From NCBI GenBank assembly GCA_011316305.1, contig SAUG01000020.1, forward strand, positions 372,001 through 436,000: a stretch of 64,000 nucleotides of DNA, written 5' to 3'. Positions 1 through 14,500 of the stretch are shown here, piece after piece. The notes under the pieces are model-generated. The model was not told the origin of the DNA, did not search any database, and saw only the letters and a program-made list of their open reading frames with translations. The position numbers and the translations under genes are program-made. The stretch's first letter is position 1. Each line of letters opens with the position of its first letter. Origin of the DNA: Rusavskia elegans. Its lineage: Eukaryota; Ascomycota; Lecanoromycetes; Teloschistales; Teloschistaceae.

Positions 1-1961
1 GTCAAACGTGCACCGGGGGTCTACAGCGACAACGTCAACAGCGGCGGACGAACGACGTATGGGACCATCCCCACATGAGTTACGGTCTTGGGTACACCAC
101 GAGGACAAATGGAAGAAATCGATGCAACCATTGCTATAATTACGGACGCCATAAAGGCTATGGGCGGCATAGACCAAACTGAGGCGTTACGGGTCCGGAT
201 GCGCTCGACACGATACCAGGGTTAGGGCAGGTCATGGCTTGGACAGCATGGTGCCGATAGATTGAACAAGCGTCTTTCACACACTTATGCGAAAGGCATC
301 ATCGGAATTTAGGTTTGCATACGATTCAGGCCCAAATGACCGAGATCGTCTTTGACACAACGACCGTTGAGATGCGACGTTTCAAAGGCTTCTGCGTAGG
401 GAATGCTCGAGAGATGGCAACGCAGTCCCAGTTTTCCCACAATCAATCGCTATACGACCGTCGATAATTCGATCGAGTACATTTTGTGGTTGATTGTCCC
501 ACACTGCGACGCAGTCAAAAGCAGTCTCGCTCGCAGTGAGCGTAAGTACGGAGGGAACGCACAACATCACTAATGACGGGGAAGCCCCGCGCCAAGCCAA
601 TTACTAAGCTTCAGTCCTTGTTTGGCCCGACGACACTTCATCTCATTGTCCTGACCACCATACTCCTGTGCAGCTGCTGTATTGTGTCAATGATTATCAT
701 TGGTCCTTCCAAAATCTACTGAATGTATCCGTGATCGCTATGAATCTTCTAACACAACAGCCTGCTTCCAGAAAGAGGCCGATGCTCCTACGGATTGGCT
801 GTTGTCAGAAGCCTGCAGGTGCGGCAGGATGAATAGATATGACGGAAAGTCCGATGTTGGATTGCGTGCGTTCTGGATATGGCCTTGGGGTCACCGGGGC
901 GCTTCACCTTGAGGATGAATCTTGTTCGAGGTTCCGCGGAAGACTGTGACGCCTACACAACTCGGCAATGACGCCTCAGTCTGACTTGCCATTGAGAAGA
1001 TCTATCTGGAAGCATGCGGTACTAATCATCTGTCGTCTCTGATCTGAAAACAAGCAACCACAACGCCTTCTACCCACTGAGAGAACGGTATATGGATAGC
1101 ATTAGGGAGGTCGTGCACGATTGAAAACAAGAAGATCTATCCAGCGGATCGCCCGATCGGAGTCAATCAACATGTCACAGCGTTGCGGAGGGAATGGTAC
1201 CCTAAACGTCGGAATTCCGGCATCCACCCTCAACGATCGCGAAGGGAGATCCGCACAGCGGTGGCTTGAAGAACAGATTATCCACCCACATAACCCACAA
1301 GAGCGTTTGAGCGAAGCTCCTAAGGTTTCTGCAACCACGAAACCATGCCAACTCGAAATGCATTCTCACGGCTTAGCATGGTCAGACTGTGTTGACAGAA
1401 TCCGCTCTGCCAAGCACTACAATGCGGTGTTGGGTGGGCATTGACGAACACTTTCTGGTGCCTTTCATCGTAGATAGTTCTGCTTCCTAGACAAGATGCC
1501 GGTCCATGGGCCAGAAGTGGCCTTGGATACCTTGAGAGATGCTGCAGCATTCTGCAGATTATGCACACCTTAACCGAAGCAGCATCAGACTGATTTATTG
1601 GCGATACTTCGATCACGAAGAGCAGAAAGAACTTCACAGCAAACTCGCGACTATCTGGGCTTCGAAGTGTTGAGGATCGGTGCCTCACGGACTCGATCAA
1701 TGACCGAGCGTCGGCGGCTGAGTTGACTTGTCGTGGTGCCACTTGCCTACATGCCACGGCTGAGGCTTCATGGATATGACATGCGCGGGCAACGCAGCAC
1801 CTGGCGAACTACGTTCAAATAAATGTAGAGATTGCAGGTAAGCACACTTTTACCTTTTCCGATGCAATACTAGTTGAGACGAGCGCTAAAGCCAACACCT
1901 GCTTTTGTGACCGAGGATCTGCAATTCTGCTGACTAAGCGGGCTCAGAAACCGACTTTTGA
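1..1961. other. GC-normal stretch without a supported gene
   Basis: This stretch has normal base composition but only short overlapping open frames on both strands (the longest about 145 codons, minus strand near 1320-1757). I recognise none of them. No frame shows a conserved motif, a convincing splice pattern or a domain. It may hold the upstream region of the following kinase gene, the end of a gene lying outside the window, or a decayed gene. It is not RIP-mutated, because CA and TG are common. Confidence 0.5.
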
Positions 1962-4900
1962 ATGCGACACTTTTCGCATGCCAATGAATGTGGCGTTTAC
2001 ATGGCTAGGCCTCAACAGAGTCCTCGGATGAGAGATCATTGGAGAGACGAAGTTAATCGAGAGGAAGTCACAAGCCGCAGCGGCCGACCAAGGGAGAGGA
2101 GCAGCGGCGGGCGGAAGTCACCAGCAGCCTCAGGACGGCGGGAACGTGAACGTAGCGTTGACGTCGAGGTGAAGATAAGAGGACGTGCCAGTGTCGAAGA
2201 TTCTTACCGTCTTCCGTCTCACAAACACGACACAGGCAAAGACCGCCATCGAGACCCGCACCCTCGAAGGAGAGCAAGTCAATCCCCACAACGTCGAAAA
2301 CCGAGGGAGGGGTCTTACAACGACCACGAGGAGCTGAGCGAGGATAAGTATTATCAGCGCAGCCAGCATCGAGGAAACCCAAGAACCCATCTTGACCCTC
2401 ACGGCAGAAGAAGATCTCGGACCAGGTCGCCTCGTCGGGCACCCCACGGCTACAAGGATCGCCAGCGAAGCCCAGATCCGTATCATCCACGTCATACTGA
2501 TCGGCTCCCCCAGTCGAGGACGAGGTATCGTGAAACTTATTCTTCGAGACCAGCATCTCCTTCTGGTGCAGACCACTATAAACCTAGTCGTGAGGATAAC
2601 GCATCTGCGGCGGGAGATTTCTACATCCCTTCGGCTAGACGTCGCAGATCCAGATCACCGATCGTGAAAGACTACAGAGATACAGCATCTTCTCACAACA
2701 GGCGTTCTCCTGTATCTACTTCTCACCATCCGCGAGACGTACGCTCTTCATACGCTGAAGACGATCTTTTCTACAATCGTGGGCCAAGAGAGAAAGAAAC
2801 TGTCCCTGCTATCTCTCGCCAGGCACGAGCGTCTTCTCGGAGCAGACATTCCGAGGCGTCGCATACGAGAGGCTCCAGGGATCGATCGCGTGGGCGATCT
2901 GACAGACCGAATAAGAAGCTAAGACTATCTCAGTCACCGTTGGCAAACGACCGGATCAAAAGTGATCGTAAGATGCAGTCGACACATCGTATCGAAGTCC
3001 TCGACTCCACAGCGCGACCACAATCTCAACATCGACCGATACCAAGTTTTGAGTCGAGTGCAAACACCCCGAGTGCCTATCCCATGCATCACACGAACCG
3101 TCCGAGTCCATTACAAGTCAATACTCAGTATACCCACTCTACATCTCCGCAGTGGACACCAACAACATCTCATCATGGCTCACCCCAATCGGCTTCGCCC
3201 TATAACCACCATGGTAGGGGTGGATGGTCTGGGCAGCCCCAACAGTACCACGGCCAACAAGGGCAAGTTCTTTCACATGATACTACGCTTTCCAGTGCTG
3301 ACTATCTTAGCGTACCTATGAACGCTTACTCACCGCCGTATCGTCAGAATAGTTATCCCCAAGCCAGCCCTCAAGCTCAGTATTATTCGAACAACCAACA
3401 GGTGCCATACAATGCTCCGCCACAGCAGATGCAGTCCGGCTATCAGACTCCACCTCTTCGCGGCGGCTATCAAGGTAATCACTATCATCCCTCAGATCGT
3501 CGCTTTTCTGGTTCTGGACCGCCTCCCTATAGAGCGGCACCACAACCCGTAAGAGGCAGAGGCGGACATTTTCAGAATCTGCAGTGGACAGCGAAGAGTG
3601 CGACCAATTCAAACCAACATCATTCTCCTCAAACCGCTCCATCTCAAGATGCTGTTCCCACGCAGCAGCAACAATCCGCCGAGGATGAAGATAACCCTTT
3701 CAGACCCTCAAAAGACCTCCAGGTCGAGGATCAAAGCATTCATGACACCACTTCACAAGCTGGCTCCAGGATGGGTCCACCAACGCGGCAATCTTCAGGC
3801 ACATCCCAAACCAAAGAAACCTCGAAGTTCAGCTTTGCCTTCAAAGCTAAGCCCGCACCTCCTGCACCAGCCAAGGCGGTTCCGGATTTGGCACAGAAAT
3901 TGAAGGAACCAGCCCGGAGAGAGAATTTGTTGGACCCTCCTAGGGCAAAAGCACCTCCGCCTGCGGCATCAAGAGAAGCCCAACCCAGATCTCGTGACGA
4001 TGCTCGTTATGAATCACGCTACGATCGACGTGATGAGCGCCGTGAGCGTGAATATAGGGACGAGCATCGAACACGAGATGATCGATATGATCGTGATAAG
4101 CGTGATGATCATCGAGTCGCGTACCGGGACGAGCGGAGGTCAACCAGACCCCAAGAAACCCTGCGACACAATGCACGGGAACGGTCACCAGAGCCCACGA
4201 AGACAAAGAAGATTATGAAGCGCTTGAAGCCCCGAGCAACTTTGCCACCTGATTTTGCCGAGTCGACATCGGTCTACTACCGGAAACCCGGCAATGAATC
4301 AGTCGTGGGCTCTGGGACCTATGGGAAAGTCTTCAAAGCTATTCATGTCTACACTAAAAATCTGGTCGCGCTCAAGAAGATTCGTATGGATGGCGAGAAA
4401 GACGGTTTCCCTGTCACCGCCATCCGAGAGATCAAACTCCTTCAATCATTGAAGCATGAAAACGTGGTCTGCTTGCACGAGGTCATGGTTGAGAACAACG
4501 ATTGCTTTATGGTGTTTGAATACCTCTCACACGACCTGACTGGACTTCTGAACCACCCAACCTTCAAGCTCGATCATTCGCATAAAAAGCACCTCGCCAA
4601 GCAGCTCTTTGACGGTCTCAGTTACCTACACCGCCGCGGGGTTCTTCATCGGGATATCAAGGCAGCAAATATCTTGATCAGCAACACTGGCTTATTGAAG
4701 CTGGCCGACTTTGGTCTTGCTCGCTTTTATTCGAAGAGCGGGCACCCTGATTATACAAACAGAGTCATAACGATATGGTACCGATCACCGGAACTGCTAC
4801 TTGGCGAGACGCAATACGGTCCGGCCGTGGACATTTGGAGTGCTGCGTGCGTCATGATCGAGATATTCACTAGACATGCCATTTTCCCCGGCGATGGAGG

Positions 4901-5451
4901 AGAGATCAACCAGCTCGATAAGATATATAATGTCCTCGGAACACCGACACGTTCCGAATGGCCAGGTTTGGTCGACATGGCCTGGTTCGAGTTACTTCGA
5001 CCTTCAGAACGAAAACCAAACACCTTTGCAGAGAAATATCAGGAGAGCCTTACACCAGCTGCATTCGAACTCCTGCAAGCTATGTTACTCTATGACCCAG
5101 CCAAACGGCCTACCGCGAGTGATGTCCTGGAGCATCCGTACTTTACGACGGAAGAGCCGGCCCCGAAACAGGCTGTCGAGTAAGTGTCTCAGGTGTGATT
5201 TCCATCGGCGTAATACTAATCTCTCAACCCACAGACTCAAGGATCTACAAGGTGACTGGCATGAATTTGAATCGAAGGCCCTACGCAAAGAGAACGAACG
5301 GAAGAATCAGGAAGCTCGACGAGCCGCGCGGAATGAAGAGCAACAAAAGGAAAAGGAGAAGCGGAGGGCAAGCACGCATCCTTCTACTGCAGAACGGGAG
5401 ATCAAACGAGCACGAACCAGCTCTGGTCCTGGTGGTGACGGATCGAATTAG
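1962..5451 (+). CDS. ctk1: CTK1-type cyclin-dependent kinase (CTD kinase-I catalytic subunit, CDK12/13 family)
   Basis: The product phosphorylates Ser2 of the RNA polymerase II C-terminal repeat during elongation, as part of the nuclear CTDK-I complex. Two exons are seen: 1962-5179 and 5235-5451. The 55-nt intron at 5180-5234 has donor GTAAGT, branch site TACTAAT and acceptor ACAG, giving 1144 aa. Residues 1-760 are low-complexity: Arg/Ser- and Arg/Asp-rich, then Gln/Pro/Tyr-rich. The kinase domain runs from about 770 to 1065: Gly-loop GSGTYGKV near 783, a PITAIRE-type helix PVTAIRE, HRDIK near 895, DFG near 915, T-loop NRVITIWYRSPE and the CDK insert ending WFELLRPSE. The tail encoded by exon 2 is a charged Lys/Arg/Glu helix. 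Met14 (position 2001) is an alternative start. Bur1 is less likely because the activation segment and the WPGLVDMAWF stretch follow Ctk1. Confidence 0.93.
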
Positions 5452-5883
5452 AGGGGCAAGGTACTCTGGAGTTTTCAAGCTGTTCATGTATTTTGGGCGG
5501 GCACAAGCATAGCGAGTGAGCTTGGTGGTGCATCATTTGCTTGGGGAAGTGAATTTGTGGGTAAAATAACCTCTGATATATCCAAGATCAGATGTCGAGA
5601 GGGGATTTTGGAGCGGTTGGGCCGAGTTTGATGGTCCTCTGGCCATTCATGTAGTATTCTAATTTTTCCTCTGAACCCTTGATCATCATTGCTTTTCACT
5701 GAACCCTACCAGAAAAAGCAAATGGGTACTGTTTCGAGCAGTTGAAGGAGACCTGATTGGGCATGAAGAGAGAACATTAGCAAATCTCTATACACGTCTA
5801 TAATCTCCCAACTCCTCTTATCGTGCCTGCATGCATATCCGTCATGTTCTTCCCTCATCTAGCGACGCATCCTAAGCTTTAGA

Positions 5884-7254
5884 CTACTCATCATTGCCGT
5901 CGTCTTCCTTATCCAATTCTCTCTCGTCACCAATCTGACTCTCATGACCATCGCTCACGTCATCATGATCCTCAGCAACCAACACCGCTTTCTCCTCCCC
6001 TCTAGCTTCCCTCTCCATTTCCTCCTCCTGCTTCTTCTTCTGATCCCTCGTCCAAATATCCAACCCTGTCCTCTTGTCCACAAACCCATAGAACACCATA
6101 TCCAAATAATGCGCCGGCACATCCAGCCCCCTCCGCAGACTCTCCCATACCAAAACGTCATCAATCTGATGAAATAACGTCCCCGGATTTCGGCCCCAGC
6201 CTTCATACTGCAGCATCCCGATCCTGTTGGCCGGGACGCCGAAGATGGGCTGGCCGAGCTGTCGCTGCTGGTCGCTGCGTTGGTAATTCCACGCGACGAT
6301 CATCTTCATCATCTCGTACGTGTTGCGCATTTCTTCGCGGCGGAGAACGCGCAGGAGGGTGGAGAGGCTGCGTTGGCCGAGCAGCATTTTGCGGAGGCCG
6401 AGGTCGCCGTCGCCGCTCATGGGGCAGGTGAGCAGCATGTCCAGTTTCATGATGAACAGGTGGGCGAGGTAGATGTCTTCCTCGGTCCAGTAGTCGGTAT
6501 TTCGCATGAGGGCGTCGCGGAGTTTGTTGGTCGAAAAGTCCATGAAGAACCAGATTTTCTTGATGGTGAGAGTCGTGGCGGCGGGGAGCATCAGGCTCTC
6601 CTTCTCCAGACAGGCGACGATACCGTTGACGACTTGTTCGCGGAAGAGGATCATCTTAAGCCATTGGAAGCCGGGGACGTGCCGGATCTGGAAGTTGGGT
6701 TTGGCCTCGTTGCGGCGCATGGCGGGGTCGCGGAGGCAGAGGCTGCGGTAGCATCGGAAGGGGAACACGTGCAAAGATTCGGGGGCTTTGGCGAGTGCCT
6801 GGGAGAGCATCATTGTTGTGAAGCGGCTGTTTGCGAGGCTGTGGAAGTCGCGGCTGATAGAGTAGAGGGCGAGAAGATGGTCGACATCGAGGTGGCTGGC
6901 CATTTCGAAAGTGAGTTCGGGGTGGTTGAGGAGGCGATTGAAAATCCCGTCGTTGTTGAAGGTGATTTGATGCTCATGAGGATCGCTTTTGGGCGCTGAT
7001 GGGAGTGGTGTTGCTGCGGCATCGGTGTTCTTCTGAGCTGGCGCGGTGCAGGACTTGCCTTTGTCTATCGAAAACCTGACTGTAGGCTGATCATGACTGG
7101 CCGGCTCCGCTTGTTGGGAAAAGGTCGCGAGTGTGAGCATAGATGGTGCTCTCGTTGACGCCCCAGGAGGACGATTAAGTCCCTGAGAGGCGTTGGATGT
7201 ACTGCGTGGGTTCTCATCGCCATGATTGAGGATTGCCCTCAAAGGGCAGGACAT
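5884..7254 (-). CDS. F-box-like domain protein, fungal family of unknown function
   Basis: This is a single-exon frame of 456 aa. I place the start at the ATG at 7254; the open frame extends seven codons further but only with a TTG. Residues about 104-145 resemble an F-box: FNRLLNHPELTFEMASHLDV followed by a leucine-rich stretch and a DFHSLANSR end. The rest is a mostly helical region with many Trp/Met/Leu, ending at about residue 410 in a Lys/Glu-rich then acidic tail, which is probably disordered. Proteins like this usually act as substrate adaptors of SCF ubiquitin ligases, but I cannot name a substrate. It converges with the kinase gene on its left; the gap is about 430 bp and holds no gene. 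Confidence 0.72.
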   Translation of the reverse strand: MSCPLRAILNHGDENPRSTSNASQGLNRPPGASTRAPSMLTLATFSQQAEPASHDQPTVRFSIDKGKSCTAPAQKNTDAAATPLPSAPKSDPHEHQITFNNDGIFNRLLNHPELTFEMASHLDVDHLLALYSISRDFHSLANSRFTTMMLSQALAKAPESLHVFPFRCYRSLCLRDPAMRRNEAKPNFQIRHVPGFQWLKMILFREQVVNGIVACLEKESLMLPAATTLTIKKIWFFMDFSTNKLRDALMRNTDYWTEEDIYLAHLFIMKLDMLLTCPMSGDGDLGLRKMLLGQRSLSTLLRVLRREEMRNTYEMMKMIVAWNYQRSDQQRQLGQPIFGVPANRIGMLQYEGWGRNPGTLFHQIDDVLVWESLRRGLDVPAHYLDMVFYGFVDKRTGLDIWTRDQKKKQEEEMEREARGEEKAVLVAEDHDDVSDGHESQIGDERELDKEDDGNDE

Positions 7255-8010
7255 TATGAAAGATGATGAGGTCAAAGTCCTACAGGGGTAGGGTGGAGGA
7301 CCTTGAGATGATGCTGCGAGATTCGGTATGGGGCTTCGCCTCCGACCATTGCGGTGGACTGCTCTTGCAAACCGCGAGGTTGCAGTAAAACGGTCAAAAG
7401 CGAGCTACAAGGAACGGCCATCTTATATAGTTGGCGCGCAGTTCCCCGTTCTGGCTTCTATTGAGACAACAGCAATATTTGGACCCTGGCAGTAGTGAAT
7501 GGAAGAGACAATAGGATAAGACCCGAAAGTGTTGAATGGACAATAGTAGAAAGAACACGACGTAATGACAGCAGTACCTTATGAAGCCATCAACCATTCC
7601 GTGAAAGCCACGCCCTTCTGCCACCACATATTACTGCCTTTCAAGCGCGGCGTGTATTGCAATGTCTGGACATCGTGATATGAATGATGCCTCGACGACC
7701 AAGGGAGGATGGCATAGATGCACTGATAGATTCCGTATCGTATACTCCCCATAATCAGCCACGTATTGGTATGACTGGCGCTTCCGAAACGTGAATGAGT
7801 TGAGCTCGATATGATCCATGTAGACATTGTCCAAACCGTCCGACCAAGCACAAGATATGTTGAATCCAATCGGTCAATCTCCGCGTTGCCACGGCTTCCA
7901 GTACTCCTAACTGGTATGGTGGATAAACACAGTCAACGCCCCTCTATATGCAATTAGGGTATCTCCAGAACTCCAATATTCATCACCGTAGATCGTGTGA
8001 CATGTCCTTT
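7255..8010. other. Intergenic region
   Basis: This lies upstream of the F-box-like gene and downstream of the GTP cyclohydrolase gene, both on the minus strand. It holds only short open frames that I do not recognise, some of them shadows of the last GTP cyclohydrolase exon. It should contain the F-box gene promoter and 5' UTR. I see no repeat or RNA gene. Confidence 0.5.
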
Positions 8011-9175
8011 TCACCTCCGGTTCAGCAGGCTCAGGAACTCTTCCCTCGTCTTCGCGCTTGACCGCATACACCCAAGCATACAGCTTGTTGTCGTTGTCGC
8101 GCTGGTTTTCTGAACGCCTCTCATTACCATGCACAGGTGGCTAGACTCCATCACGACCGCAACCCCCTAATCACTGTCAGCGCCAGCCGGAAAGCAGGCA
8201 CACCGTGCTCACCTGAGGCTTCAAGACTTCGGCAATCGCAAGCGCTACTTGCTTCGTGAGCCGCTCTTGCACTTGCAGCCGGCGCGAAAACATCTCGGCC
8301 AGTCGACCTAACTTGGACAGTCCCAGGACTCGGCGATTCGGTATGTAGCCAATGTGCATCTACACAGCATTTAATTCCGGAAACGTTGGCCATTTGAGAT
8401 TGATGTACCTTGCCCGTAAAGGGTACCATGTGGTGCTCGCATAGGGAAAACACTTCGATATCCTTGACGATCACCAACTCGTCATGGTCTTCGTGAAACA
8501 CCGCCCCGTTGACCAGGTCTCGCACATTCTCTTCGTAGCCCTTGGTGAAGAAGAGCATGGCTTCGGCGTATCTCTTGGGCGTACCTCGAAGTCCCTCTCG
8601 CTCGGGGTCTTCGCCCAAACACTCGAGTATTGTTGTCACTGCGCCTTGGATCTTTGCTAAGCGCTCCTCGGCCTGCTGTGGCGTGGCCTCGAGTCGCTCC
8701 CGGGTTCCAAGACCTGTCACAATATTACAGCCAGCCGTTGGCATTAGAACCAATCTCGATGCTTACTTGGCCAGCTGAGTCCGTCGAAATCAATCGGCGG
8801 ATTGAGGGTATAAGGGCTCGGCACACGACTGCCGGCTACAGGGGCCTGCACCTCGTCTCTCGGATCTCTCGCTTCCACTTCCAAATCGGAGGATCGGGTC
8901 GGTATGCCCGATGAGGAATGATTGCCATAGCCATCTCCATTCATGATTTTCTCGAGGTCGAGGGCTTCGCGTCTTTTATTGGTGGTAAAGAGGATCGATG
9001 CCTGGAGCCGTTCTCGTTCTTTGGCGCCAATGGAGGTACGAGAGCTCTTCTTTTCAACATGGGCATTGCCATTGGGCAGATGCGATGACTTTGCGGGCTT
9101 TGATGACCTTGGAGATGGAGGAGATGACTTTCTTTTCCTCTTGGGAGGAGACTGCGATTCTCGATCACTGCCCAT
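8011..9175 (-). CDS. fol2: GTP cyclohydrolase I (EC 3.5.4.16)
   Basis: The enzyme converts GTP to 7,8-dihydroneopterin triphosphate, the first step to folate and tetrahydrobiopterin, in the cytosol as a decamer. Four exons on the minus strand: 9175-8767, 8713-8409, 8359-8213 and 8166-8011; introns of 53, 49 and 46 nt keep phase at every junction. The product is 338 aa. Residues 1-136 are a variable basic, Ser/Pro-rich tail. The catalytic part runs from about 140 to 335: [16 protein letters not shown], the zinc/catalytic motif CEHHMVPF (Cys228, His231), [28 protein letters not shown], and the second zinc Cys in [10 protein letters not shown] (about Cys299), which lies in the last exon. A frame extending seven codons upstream of 9175 starts with TTG; the ATG at 9175 has A at -3. 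Confidence 0.95.
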
Positions 9176-9597
9176 CTTTGAACTCTGGCAGGTCAAGGCC
9201 TAAATCGCAGCCTCGAATCTCCGGGGGTTGTTGTTTGAAGACATTTAGATGATTGAAATTGTTGAAGGTAAGCGGTGTTAGATCTCTGGAGCATTTAGAC
9301 ACCTTACCGTTGCTGGTACACTAGCAAGTTGCCATGCGTCTGCGCCGGCTTTTACTGTACTAGTAGTTCAGGAGCAGCGCTGCTGCAACCAGCTGCTATG
9401 CCTTACAGAGGTAAGCTCCGAACTCTTCGGCATGATGCGTCAATAAATCCTCGGTCATCCTATCGGTCTTCGATGCCTGACTGAAATCGTTGACCCTCTG
9501 GGAATTCGGGGATGCGATGAAACAAGTATGGATTTGAAGTAAATTCGGGTATCTATATGAGCACATCGCATTGAACCACGTCCTCTACCAACTATAA
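9176..9597. other. Intergenic region
   Basis: This lies between the starts of the GTP cyclohydrolase exons and the end of hat2, both on the minus strand. It should hold the fol2 promoter and the hat2 3' UTR. I see nothing else in it. Confidence 0.5.
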
Positions 9598-11121
<1,524 letters not shown>

Positions 11122-11552
11122 GCTAGCTCAAGCTCAGGAACGCAGTCAGTGGATATACACACTAGGTACGAGTGCTGCTAGCTTGAGGAGCTATTCTGAA
11201 GATGTAGATATTCATGTTCGTAATATGTAGGACTGACGTACAAATGCCAAGATCTTTGGTGTCTAATCCGACGCGAAAGGACGCGTCCAGCCAAGCCAGC
11301 TTTAAAACGAGCAGGCACTAGTGACCCGCCAATCTGAAAACGGTGCGCCTTGGCCGCTTGGCATATTATCACCACCGTCATGTATTTGACTAGCGCCTCA
11401 CCGTGGTTTGAAGCGCGATATCCATTATTTCGTATAGGTTTGCTGAGCTAGGTGTTGTGGTTTCCTTCGGACCCCTTTTTCGCTCTCTGTTCGCGGCCGT
11501 CTTCGTTACCTTGTTCACGACTCCACCCCCTACTATCTACAACAGATTCATC
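11122..11552. promoter_or_regulatory. Shared divergent promoter region between hat2 and xrn1
   Basis: The 431 bp between the hat2 and xrn1 start codons lie between two genes transcribed away from each other, so both promoters must be here. Pyrimidine-rich runs on the plus strand just before xrn1 (near 11459-11530) fit a fungal promoter and 5' UTR. I do not identify specific factor sites. Confidence 0.55.
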
Positions 11553-14500
11553 ATGGGTGTGCCAAAGGTAAAGTCATCCCGCTTCGATTTATACGACTTC
11601 AATTAAAGCAGTAGCAAAGTTCTTCCGATGGATGAGCGAGCGCTATCCCGCTATCTCTCAGCTCATTGCAGAGAATCGGATACCCGAATTCGACTGTCTT
11701 TACCTTGATATGAATGGCATCATCCATAACTGCACTCACTCGGATTCCGACTCTCCGAGTTTTCGTATGACTGAGGAGAAGATGTTCATCCAGATTTTCA
11801 ATTATATTGAGCATCTGTATGGTAAAATCAGGCCCAAACAGCTCTTCTTCATGGCCATCGACGGCGTCGCTCCTCGAGCCAAAATGAATCAGCAGCGAGC
11901 GCGAAGATTCAGGACAGCTCTCGACGCTGAAAACGCAAAGGAGAAAGCGTTACGTGAAGGCGTGCAGATGCCCGCTGAAGATGCATTTGATAGCAACTGT
12001 ATCACGCCTGGTATGCCGATTAAAAGATAATCGTTCGCTCATCAAAACGCTTACGGAAACAGGCACCGAATTCATGGCCAAGCTGACCAGGCAACTCAAG
12101 TATTTTATCAACAAAAAGATATCAGAGGATGCTGACTGGCAGGGCGTTGAGATCGTACTCTCCGGGCATGAAGTACCCGGTGAAGGAGAGCATAAGATCA
12201 TGGAGTACATTCGCCTTGCCAAAGCCCAGCCGGACTATGACCCCAACATTAGACACTGTCTCTACGGTCTTGACGCCGATCTGATCATGCTTGGTTTGCT
12301 TAGTCACGACCCTCATTTCTGCCTCTTGCGTGAAGAAGTCACTTTTGGTCGCCAAAACCAAAAGAAGTCCAAGGAGCTGGAGCACCAGAACTTTTACTTG
12401 ATGCATCTCTGTATAGTGCGTGAATACTTGGAACTGGAGTTCCAAGAACTAAAAGAACCCTCTACTCTGGCATTTGCATTCAACATGGAGCGTGTCATCG
12501 ACGATTTCATCTTAATGGCTTTCTTTGTTGGAAACGATTTCCTACCCAACCTACCGAATCTGCACATAAACGAGGGCGCTCTTGCGCTGATGTTCAAGGT
12601 GTACAAATCAGTCCTTCCAAAAGCGGGTGGGTACATTAACGAGCGCGGCGTTATCAACCTGGAGAGACTGGCATTGCTACTCGAAGAACTGTCGGATGTT
12701 GAGTATCGTTTCTTTGAATCTGAAAACGTCGACGCAAGCTGGTTCAAGGGTAAACAGATGGGGAAGGTCGATGTCATGGAGAAGGGCAAGAAGAAAGGTC
12801 CCATAACAATTACTACAAATCAGAAGACTATCTTCGGAAACGTGAGACAGTATGTCAACACCCGTTCTGCGGATGGTGGGTCATCCTCCGGGTCACTTGA
12901 TCTTCCCTCAACATTGAATGCCCAAGACCGCAAGTTTGTCGAGGATCTGGCCAGCGATCTTGGTTTACGATGGAAGAGTATAACAGATGAGACCGGAGAC
13001 CGCCATATGCGTCTAGATCTTCCAAAGAAACTGGAAGGGGATGATGATGAGGACAATGAAGAGGACGAGGAGTCTCAAATCGCACTGCATCGAGTAATCA
13101 AAAGGTATGACAATGCCAAAATCGTTGACATATCGGCGGAGGAAGCCCAAGCACAGATGAATATCAAATACGAGCAGAAATTCCGAGGCTGGAAGGACAA
13201 ATACTACAAGGGAAAGTTTGATTGGGGGTTAGACAATGAAGTGGAGATGCGTAAGTTGACGGAAAACTATGTGCAAGGTTTACAGTGGGTCCTGTACTAC
13301 TATTATCGTGGTGTTGCATCTTGGTCATGGTTCTATGGTTTCCATTATGCTCCAATGATATCAGGTAAGGACCTCGCCTCTTCCATGAACGAACCATTCG
13401 TTAGGCTAAATCGTCTTGAAGACGTCAAAAAAGGTTTAGGGGCCGACATGAACTTCCGACTTGGCCAGCCGTTCAGACCCTACCAGCAATTGATGGGGGT
13501 CTTGCCAGACCGTAGCAAGCGCATTGTACCTACACCGTACCATGACCTTATGACTGACCCTTCCTCACCAATTATCGACTTTTACCCCCGAGATTTTGAG
13601 CTCGATATGAACGGCAAGAAAATGGAGTGGGAAGCAGTGGTCAAGATTCCCTTCATTGACGAGAAGCGGCTTCTGAGTGCCATGAAAACCAAGGATGGCC
13701 TCCTGAGCAAGGAAGAATGCGAGAGGAATGAATTTGGCGTCACGCTTAAATTCACGTACTCGCCAGAGATGGATTTCACTTATCTTTCGTCGCTCCCTGG
13801 CGTCTTTCCTGAACTTGCGCATTGTCACTGCGTCGAGAACATCTTCGACTTACCTACCATGGAAGGTCTGGATTTCCACGTTGGACTGATGGAAGGGGTC
13901 AAACTTGGTGAAGATGCACTTGCAGGCTTTCCAAGTTTGAATACTGTACCACATACCGGAATGCTGGGATTCCACGGCGTCAACATCTTCCAGCAGGACA
14001 GTAGGAATGAGAGCATGGTGATAACGATGATGGAATCGGCAAAGAGAACAAAGGTTGAAACCGCAAAAGAGAAACTTGGCAGAAGAGTCTATGTTGGCTA
14101 TCCATTCTTGTCCGAGGCCAAGATCATCCGAGTCTCGGATGAATTGTTCAGCTATAGCCGGCCCGAGGGTGGGACTGGCCCCCCAGTGGCTATTCCGCAT
14201 GGTCCACATGAGATTGATCTGTGGCACAGAAAAGCAGAGCGGATTGAAAGTGTTTACAGCAAAAGACTGGGGATGATTATAGGGCCAGTGGAGACTCTAG
14301 TCCACGTTGATATGCTGAAAGGACTGAAGAAGACCGACGAGGGAGCTTCGATCAAAGAGTATGCGCATATTCCGGGCGTTGAAGTGGATTACGCATCGCA
14401 AATGGTCGTGGAAGAGGTTGTGAGTGAAGATCAGCGATTTTTGGAGAAGTCAGCTCGGCCCGTCGAGGAGGAGTTCCCCGTCAACAGCGGCGCCTTCTTC

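Noticed and set aside
1320..1757. 145-codon minus-strand open frame left of ctk1
   Set aside because: No domain, no homology that I recognise, and overlapping frames of similar length on the other strand; not enough to call a gene.
6280..6999. 239-codon plus-strand open frame antisense to the F-box-like gene
   Set aside because: It is a mirror of the minus-strand coding frame, with a Val/Glu/Ala/Gly bias typical of antisense frames and no recognisable domain; the minus-strand product has an F-box-like motif.
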